Positions 29,901 to 34,869 of a DNA stretch of 34,869 nt are shown here, piece after piece. Both the position numbers and the translations under genes were made by a program. The DNA is from Gammaproteobacteria bacterium (lineage in GTDB: Bacteria; Pseudomonadota; Gammaproteobacteria; JABABF01; JAHRAO01): contig JAHRAO010000007.1 of the NCBI GenBank assembly GCA_020027215.1, forward strand, positions 1-34,869, given 5' to 3'. The notes under the pieces are model-generated. The model made no database searches, was not told the origin of the DNA, and saw only the letters and a program-made list of their open reading frames with translations. How positions within the stretch are numbered: the stretch's first letter is position 1; each line of letters begins with the position of its first letter.

Positions 29901-32472
29901 TGATGCCATTGGCATTATTGTCGCAATATTGGCTGATGAGCGCGCCATTAAATCCTGCATGCCAACGGGTGTGTGTCGGTGTGCTCCCTTCACCACCTTG
30001 TAACATAGCGATTTGTGCTAGAGTTATGCCAGTGATTTCGTGTGATTCAATGCCATGCCCTATACTATTCGTTTCGACGTTATTGGTGCTGTAATAATTG
30101 CGCCCAGAGATGACGCCGTTAAAATTTATCGCAATGAAAACACCGTGATTATCGCCCTTAATAGAAAGTTGGCGTGCCGTCCAGTTATTGTGTATTGTTC
30201 CGGCGGTGAGTAAACCGATTAACCCTGCGGCAAAGTTATTGTTATTGCCCGAACTGTTAATGATACCTGCGGTCCAATTATTGTAAACTGCTCCACTGGC
30301 GACTTGTCCTGCTACCCCTCCGCTGAAATTATTATTGTTTCCATTATGTGATAAGAAGTTGTGCGCCCAATTATTGCGTAGCACGCCACTTTCCATAAAT
30401 CCGACCATCCCGCCGTAGTAAAAATTGTTATTGCCCCAGCTCAACAGGCTACCGCCGACCCAGCTATTTTGGATTATCCCGCCCGCAACGTTGCCGATTA
30501 AGCCACCGACATAATCAGGGGAATTGCTTGCTCCCATTATCCCCGTCACAATAGTACCGTCAATTGCCACATGGCTGATTGTGCTATTTGACCATCCTGC
30601 TAAACCGCCAACGTAGTCATCGCTATCTTCGCTGCCGCCACGCACGGTGAGTGTGCTGGTGATAAAAGAAACATGCGATTTACTGATCTTGCCAGCTAAT
30701 CCACCAACATAGCCGCCATGCCCGCGCACTTCAAAGGTTGCAGTGGAATGATCTCCTATGAGTGTGATGCGGGTCACGGTGCTTCCGTGCATATCGCCGG
30801 TGAGTACACCGCTGTAATGACGACCGACGACACGCGGGTGGGCGAAAATCACATTATCAATCGTGGCAGAAGATATGGATCCAAACAAGCCGACATAATC
30901 TGTGGTAGACGTATTGATATTCATGTGCCGAATAGTAAAACCATTGCCGTTGAATACGCTGCGAAAGGGCCGACTGTGCGTGCCGATAGGCGTCCATGCG
31001 CCGCTTAAAGTAATATCGGCGGTGAGTTCCAAGCCACGACACCCATTGCGCACACAATCATGCGCCGCTAATGCTTCTGCATTGTCAAATAATCTGCTAT
31101 ATATGCCATCACCGTTGAAATCGTCACGCAAGAGTACCAATTCTGACGATGAGCTAATTTCAATTAAACCATCGCCATCTAAATCAGGAAAGATTGGTAT
31201 TCGTTGTAAAGCCGTGTTCCCCGTGCAACGAATAGCTGGGGTGTGGTGGGCAGTGCCGAAATCCCATATACGATTATTATCAGTGCGTTCAGAAACATCA
31301 ATGATGCCGTTGGTATTGCTATCACAATATTGACTCATCAGTAATGCTTGCCCACTGCCAAAACCGGCGTCCCAATTGGTGTGAGTGATAGAGCTACTAT
31401 TATAGCCACCGCTGAGCCGCGCAATTTGTTGCAGATTAAGACGAGTGGCGTATCTGTTAAAGGTCAGTTCACTGAGACCATCACTTATCGCATCGTAATA
31501 ATTTCGCCCGCGATTCGTCCCTATAAAACGACCGATAAAGTTGTTGTTAAAGCCGTCATTTCTGAAAAAATATGGTTGCATGAATCCTACGGCCCATGTA
31601 TTGTGTACTGTTGCATAAGAATCTGATTCGCCCAATAATCCGCCGTATCTGCTGTTATTGTTGTCTGGCGTACTTCTTAAGGTGACTCCGGCCCAACTAT
31701 TCTGCACTGCCATCTCCGCGATATACCCTATTAAACCACCGTATTGGCTATTGTTGGTTCCGCTACTTGATACGTGACCGATTGCCCAAGAGTTTGCTAT
31801 AAAACTCCCGTCTATTGCCGACCCTATTAAACCGCCATAAAATGAATTGTTCTGGCCTTCGCTATTTATGCGTGTGTGTGCCCAGCTGTTGATCAGGCGG
31901 GAATTGAAAGCCGATCCCGCTAAACCGCCGTAATTTTGATTATAGTTGCCGCTACTCGTTATTGTGCTCGTAGTGAAATTGTTTTGTGCAACGGAGTCGC
32001 GGGCCTCTCCAATAAATCCACCATAACGTTGGTTCAAATTTCCGTTACTATATACCGTGCTACTGGATACGCTGAGTTGTATAATCGCGTTTCTGCTGAC
32101 AATGCCCGCTAATCCACCGTAGGCAGTATTGCTACTCCCTTGGCTGTATACCGTGCTTGTTAGCCAATTATTGCTATATGTGCCACCCGCAACGAACCCG
32201 ACTAATCCGCCATAAAGAGTATTGTGATTTCGTTTGCTGCTCACAATACTGGTGACAGTACTCCTTTCCAACCGCCCTCCAAACACACTACCGGCTAATC
32301 CACCGTAGGCAGTATTGCCGTTGCCTTCAGCGGATACAGAACTGCTGACCGAACTATTTAATATATTGACATCAACCGCCGTGCCGGTTAATCCGCCATA
32401 ATAATCGTTATTGTGACCTATGCTGGTTAGAGAGAAATGCCCCACGCTCTGTTCAATAGAGCCGAACGTCAT
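26983..32472 (-). CDS. Giant GLUG-repeat surface-type protein, C-terminal part (after frameshift)
   Basis: This 1829-residue frame is the continuation of the protein coded at 32481-34869 and is probably not an independent gene: its first ATG is inside a repeat, with no ribosome-binding site. It first holds nine turns of a 31-residue repeat with YGGL-G and N-N before it (GLUG-like, probably a beta-solenoid). Three further beads follow. Each opens with a Ca-type acidic loop (DLDGDGLIEI, DSDSDGLIEI, DEDLDGLVDI), a Cys pair (CVRNGCRG, CERNGCRG, CPNGVCRG), ELTADITLSGAWTPIG and FNGNGFTI, then solenoid turns. Beads close with GRNYY, a Trp-AGF segment, a loop like YCDNNANGIID and a Cys in AIRCTGN. 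The C-terminus (KNTIFQRSGLSQ) shows no LPXTG, autotransporter barrel or transmembrane anchor. It is presumably extracellular; adhesion or ligand binding is a guess. Confidence 0.8.
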   Translation of the reverse strand: MTFGSIEQSVGHFSLTSIGHNNDYYGGLTGTAVDVNILNSSVSSSVSAEGNGNTAYGGLAGSVFGGRLERSTVTSIVSSKRNHNTLYGGLVGFVAGGTYSNNWLTSTVYSQGSSNTAYGGLAGIVSRNAIIQLSVSSSTVYSNGNLNQRYGGFIGEARDSVAQNNFTTSTITSSGNYNQNYGGLAGSAFNSRLINSWAHTRINSEGQNNSFYGGLIGSAIDGSFIANSWAIGHVSSSGTNNSQYGGLIGYIAEMAVQNSWAGVTLRSTPDNNNSRYGGLLGESDSYATVHNTWAVGFMQPYFFRNDGFNNNFIGRFIGTNRGRNYYDAISDGLSELTFNRYATRLNLQQIARLSGGYNSSSITHTNWDAGFGSGQALLMSQYCDSNTNGIIDVSERTDNNRIWDFGTAHHTPAIRCTGNTALQRIPIFPDLDGDGLIEISSSSELVLLRDDFNGDGIYSRLFDNAEALAAHDCVRNGCRGLELTADITLSGAWTPIGTHSRPFRSVFNGNGFTIRHMNINTSTTDYVGLFGSISSATIDNVIFAHPRVVGRHYSGVLTGDMHGSTVTRITLIGDHSTATFEVRGHGGYVGGLAGKISKSHVSFITSTLTVRGGSEDSDDYVGGLAGWSNSTISHVAIDGTIVTGIMGASNSPDYVGGLIGNVAGGIIQNSWVGGSLLSWGNNNFYYGGMVGFMESGVLRNNWAHNFLSHNGNNNNFSGGVAGQVASGAVYNNWTAGIINSSGNNNNFAAGLIGLLTAGTIHNNWTARQLSIKGDNHGVFIAINFNGVISGRNYYSTNNVETNSIGHGIESHEITGITLAQIAMLQGGEGSTPTHTRWHAGFNGALISQYCDNNANGIIDTQENIGTNRVWDFSHRRHTPAIRCTGNLALQRITLPLVDSDSDGLIEINSSSELVLLRDDLNGDGIDDGLFDNVKSPTVHDCERNGCRGFELAADITLSGAWTPIGSKNMPFHANFHGNDFTIANLTAGTTSSDYVGLFAAISTATISNLILANPKIIGHNYIGALAGEVRSSTLTHITIAGQISSTASNVSAHGAYIGGISGRLVASRANFISATVTVHGGGDDSADHIGGLVGLMTENSILNAAQIHTSVRIESTTTNGADNVGGIAGTLHGGTIRNSWVGGEVSGLGNQHNHYGGFIGRVNNGAIYNSWASVQVHSRGNNNTNYGGFIGSMHEGTLRNVWAGGHILSAGSGNINYGGFIGNQVGGLVQGRNYYLAGAANAAGTGISTAEATSRTLMQIAALSGANGNIKTHTNWHAGFGNAAALLLSQYCDLNGNGVIDNNEVDTNNRIWNFGTDQFTPTIHCLGDPTAQQQLLPVDEDLDGLVDIGFAHQLLLLQKGTTKTFAGIGCPNGVCRGFELTADIAMSGEWTPIAQTGREYFRSTFIGNGFAISGLYISNQNTLAAFFGRALNSTMRDLTFIHPRVRGNNPVGVLVGIAYRSDISGITLIGDSSSATVEVQGIGEVGGLVGILDNSRLTFSSSTLTVAGHHHSIGGMVGEAYNVFMSNISVSATVLTGHSTQVQTSLNNSNFIGGLVGALLGNKWSRQYDTPSILQNSWMQGEVYSRGDNNNYYGGLAGIVYNGVVLNSWMKGRVCSQGDNNNYYGGLIGRVSEDDRIILPKDDGRLYNSWVVGEVCSRGKNNNYYGGLFGGIDYGTIHNVWAQALLSSSGTSNSHYGALVGTSSPQTTVSGRNYYVAIANSSLTHGAGRGISTPQATALTLAEITALQGGEGSTATHSNWNAGFDFNLNTENGELERNAAIYCDTDGNGVIDNNEVDVNNRIWDFGTSTEIPVIHCTKNTIFQRSGLSQ

Positions 32473-32480
32473 AGTGCCGA

Positions 32481-34869
32481 CTACCCCCCGTAAAATTGAT
32501 TATTATCGCCGTTGCTCGATAGAGTTGAACTCACAATGTTGTGTGTCAAGGTGCTATCTATTGCAATTCCGACTACTCCCCCGTAAAATCGATTATTATC
32601 GCCGTTACTCGATAGAGTTGAACTCACAATGTTGTGTGTCAAGGTGCTACTTCTTGCAATTCCGGCTAACCCCCCGTTATATTCATTACCATGCCCACTA
32701 CTCAGTATTTCCCCTGTAAAGCGACTATTGTGCAGAATAGTATCCACCATATTCCCAATGCCCCCACCTACCCAGCTCGATCCGCTCATGTGCGGAGATC
32801 CGACTGTGATTGTTGCACGGATGTTCGCATGGCTTATTGACCCGGTGCTAAAACCGCCCACTAATCCACCGATAGAATGAACCGACCCTCCCCCGATACC
32901 GCGAATGGTTAGCGTGCTGGTAATATGAGAAATATGCGAATAAGAGGCAACTCCGATTAACCCGCCTACCGAATGAAGACTTCCTTGCACCTCAATGGTG
33001 TTAGGGGTATTGTTACCGAGCAGGGTGATGTTGGTGAAGGTGCTATGAATTACAATGCCCGCAAGGGCACCAACACTGTTTAAGCCTGTTAATTTTAAGT
33101 TGGTTAAAGTAAGATTACTGACCACGGATCTGTTGATCCTACTGAATAGACCGACTTCCGACGATAAACCCTCAACATTGAGTCCACTAATGGTAAAGCC
33201 GTTCCCGTTGAAAGTTGTATCATGAAAACCGCTGCTATCATTTTTTCCTATGGGTGTCCAATTTGAGGTAAGCCTTATATTTGAAGCGAGTTCGTAACCA
33301 CGACAGCCCGTCTGAGGGCAACCAATTGGCGGGTTACCGGACCCGTAATTCATATGACCATCACCGTTTAGATCATCATTAATAGCGGTCAATTGTTGTG
33401 TAGTAAAAATTTCTATCAAGCCATCCCCGTCATCATCTATATCTATAAAATCAATGTGACCGTCTTTATCGGTATCTAAGGACAGAATAGTCAATAAAAT
33501 AGTATCGCTGTGTATGCCGTCAGTGACCGTTATATTAGCGGTCACTGACATTCGCAGATGCTGGAAATGTTCATAAATGGCAAGTACCCTATTGCCGGTA
33601 GTCGGTCGTAAACTGAACACCCCGGATGAGGGAATGGTGAATGACCAAAACAGAGCATCTCCATCCCCATCCTGTGCGGATAATTTAATTTCCCCAGAGT
33701 GATCAGCTTTTTGGGTAATTGTTGCCGAATCACCTTGCTCAATGATGGGTGGATCAGATACCGAGCGCACGGTAATATGGATTTGCGCTAATTCTGAACG
33801 AACAATCCCATCATGGGCGACATAGGTGAAAAAATCGCTTCCATTAAAGTTAGCATTGGGCGTGTAAGTGAGATTGGGAGTTGCACCGCTCAATATGCCG
33901 TTGGTCGGGGTGCTGACGAGGTGATAGGTTAAGGTATCGCCATCACTATCGCCCCCCGTAAGGGTGAGTGCGTGGGTTGTGTCCTCGTCAATCGTGAATG
34001 CGCCACCGCTCACCGTTGGAGTGTCATTGACTGTGCGGATAAAGATAATAATGTTTGCCGGCGCTGAATCGGTCGTGCCATCATTGGCGACATAGGTGAA
34101 AAAGTCCGCGCCATTAAAGTTAGCATTGGGTGTGTAGGTGAGGTTGGGAGTTGTGCCGCTCAATACACCGTTGGTCGGAGTGCTGATAAGGCGATAGGTG
34201 AGCGTATCGCCATCGCTATCATTGCCCGCGAGGGTGAGCGCTTGGGTTGTGTCTTCATCAATAGTGAATGCGCCACCATTTGCAGTGGGGGTATCACTGA
34301 CCGCGTTAATGGTGAAGCGAATGGTGGCGGGAACTGAATCGGTCGTGCCATCGTTGGCGACATAGGTGAAAAAGTCCGCGCCGTTAAAGTTGGCATTGGG
34401 CGTGTAAGTGAGATTGGGAGTTGCGCCGCTCAATACTCCATTGGTGGGGGTGCTGATAAGGCGATAGGTGAGCGTATCGCCATCAATATCGCTTCCCGCG
34501 AGGATGAGTGCTTGGGTCGTGTCCTCATCAATCGTGAATGCGCCACCATTCACCGTGGGGGCGTCATTGATCGCACGCACGGTGAAGCGAATGGTGGCTG
34601 GCGCTGAATCGGTCGTGCCATCATTGGCGACATAGGTGAAAAAGTCCGCGCCATTAAAGTTAGCATTGGGTGTATAGGTGAGGTTGGGAGTTACGCCGCT
34701 CAATACACCATTAGTGGGGGTGCTGATAAGGCGATAGGTGAGCGTATCGCCATCGCTATCGTTGCCCGTCAGGGTGAGCGCTTGGGTCATGTCTTCATCA
34801 ATCGTGAATGCGTCGCCGCTCACCGTGGGGGCGTCATTGACCGCACGCACGGTGAAGCGAATGGTGGCG
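32481..34869 (-). CDS. Giant surface-type protein, N-terminal side, partial: Ig-like repeats and first GLUG bead
   Basis: The frame is open through the right edge of the window, so the true start, any signal peptide and further repeats lie outside. About 795 residues are seen. Four tandem 90-residue cadherin/Big_9-like domains come first, each with FTIDEDTTQALTL, DSDGDTLTYRL, STPTNGVLSG, YTPNANFNG and DFFTYVANDG. A diverged domain follows, then the acidic DTDKDGHIDFIDIDDDGDG of the thrombospondin-3/EF-like Ca type, the Cys pair CPQTGC, SNWTPIG, FNGNGFTISGL and the first GLUG turns. It stops at TAG (32481-32483) directly after a G6 tract. Adding one base there gives YGGVVGTMTFGS and joins the frame that ends at 26983. 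The combined gene exceeds 2600 codons. Confidence 0.82.
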   Translation of the reverse strand, partial: ATIRFTVRAVNDAPTVSGDAFTIDEDMTQALTLTGNDSDGDTLTYRLISTPTNGVLSGVTPNLTYTPNANFNGADFFTYVANDGTTDSAPATIRFTVRAINDAPTVNGGAFTIDEDTTQALILAGSDIDGDTLTYRLISTPTNGVLSGATPNLTYTPNANFNGADFFTYVANDGTTDSVPATIRFTINAVSDTPTANGGAFTIDEDTTQALTLAGNDSDGDTLTYRLISTPTNGVLSGTTPNLTYTPNANFNGADFFTYVANDGTTDSAPANIIIFIRTVNDTPTVSGGAFTIDEDTTHALTLTGGDSDGDTLTYHLVSTPTNGILSGATPNLTYTPNANFNGSDFFTYVAHDGIVRSELAQIHITVRSVSDPPIIEQGDSATITQKADHSGEIKLSAQDGDGDALFWSFTIPSSGVFSLRPTTGNRVLAIYEHFQHLRMSVTANITVTDGIHSDTILLTILSLDTDKDGHIDFIDIDDDGDGLIEIFTTQQLTAINDDLNGDGHMNYGSGNPPIGCPQTGCRGYELASNIRLTSNWTPIGKNDSSGFHDTTFNGNGFTISGLNVEGLSSEVGLFSRINRSVVSNLTLTNLKLTGLNSVGALAGIVIHSTFTNITLLGNNTPNTIEVQGSLHSVGGLIGVASYSHISHITSTLTIRGIGGGSVHSIGGLVGGFSTGSISHANIRATITVGSPHMSGSSWVGGGIGNMVDTILHNSRFTGEILSSGHGNEYNGGLAGIARSSTLTHNIVSSTLSSNGDNNRFYGGVVGIAIDSTLTHNIVSSTLSSNGDNNQFYGG
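32484..32669 (-). repeat. Two near-identical 93-bp units at the frameshift
   Basis: Two adjacent 93-base units (32484-32576 and 32577-32669) differ at few positions, both coding NIVSSTLSSNGDNN and FYGG. Each is one 31-residue solenoid turn. The one-base shift lies at the downstream end of the second-translated copy, where one unit has GGGGGAG and the other GGGGGG. Confidence 0.8.
33751..34869 (-). repeat. 270-bp tandem array coding Ig-like domains
   Basis: The marker CATAGGTGAA recurs at 33821, 34091, 34361 and 34631, exactly 270 bases apart, so each unit codes 90 residues. The three units nearest the edge are highly similar; the one furthest in is the most diverged. The array continues past the window. 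Confidence 0.9.

Larger units (their letters stand above)
26983..33443 (-). repeat. Four GLUG beads (large modular repeats) in the giant gene
   Basis: Beads begin, on the minus strand, near 33443, 31187, 29781 and 28459, giving lengths of about 2256, 1406, 1322 and 1477 bases. The first is longest because it has about a dozen solenoid turns. Parts are still very alike at DNA level, for example the stretches at about 29579-29660 and 30989-31070, so recombination between beads is possible. Confidence 0.75.

Noticed and set aside
28223-30094. Plus-strand frames opposite the giant gene
   Set aside because: They recur at matching places of each bead, so they are reverse-strand echoes of the repeats.
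32481-32720. Regular 93-bp repeats that could suggest CRISPR
   Set aside because: The repeats are adjacent without unique spacers, keep an open frame and code a 31-residue protein turn.

Overview
This window looks like a chromosomal segment from an aerobic gammaproteobacterium with moderate GC. PolA, BolA, ObgE, BglX and the dnaA-dnaN-recF-gyrB order all read as proteobacterial. SURF1 and an SCO-like protein imply a cytochrome c oxidase. No species or genus can be named from the sequence alone. No tRNA, rRNA, IS element, prophage or CRISPR array was found.

Layout. (a) 1-5.0 kb: the 3' end of metK, with one base missing from its reading frame, followed by ahcY (+). Convergent to them are engB and polA (-), meeting ahcY at a hairpin. 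(b) 5.0-6.2 kb: three A-tract repeats and a strong promoter drive a 98-residue secreted protein with its own terminator. A gene-free stretch of about 570 bp upstream of dnaA follows, probably oriC. (c) 6.2-14.7 kb: dnaA, dnaN, recF, gyrB, bolA, trhO, a SURF1 gene and an SCO-like gene, all on + and tightly packed. (d) 14.7-22.6 kb: a glycosyltransferase remnant spread over three frames, a BglX-type GH3 glucosidase, a DUF899 protein, a class III aminotransferase, a hairpin-bearing intergenic region and a second, ExoP-type GH3. (e) 22.7-26.9 kb (-): a DASS dicarboxylate transporter, and an rplU-rpmA-obgE-pyrB operon behind a clear sigma70 promoter. (f) 27.0-34.9 kb (-): one giant repetitive surface-type protein, incomplete at the right edge and split by a one-base shift in a G-tract.

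How the genes fit together. The left half is replication, ribosome and SAM-cycle housekeeping around the probable origin. The middle looks like accessory beta-glucan use, with two exported GH3 enzymes of different subfamilies. The right end is a giant extracellular protein with 90-residue Ig-like repeats followed by four beads. Each bead carries an acidic Ca-binding-type loop, a Cys pair, a stack of 31-residue GLUG-like turns and a second acidic loop with Cys.

Most notable. (1) All four metal ligands of the PolA proofreading domain are replaced, while its polymerase and 5' nuclease motifs are intact. (2) Four apparent one-base losses fall within 35 kb (metK, two in the glycosyltransferase remnant, one in the giant gene); they are either real decay or phase variation, or systematic sequencing deletions. 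(3) The bead architecture of the giant protein and its slippage-prone repeats.
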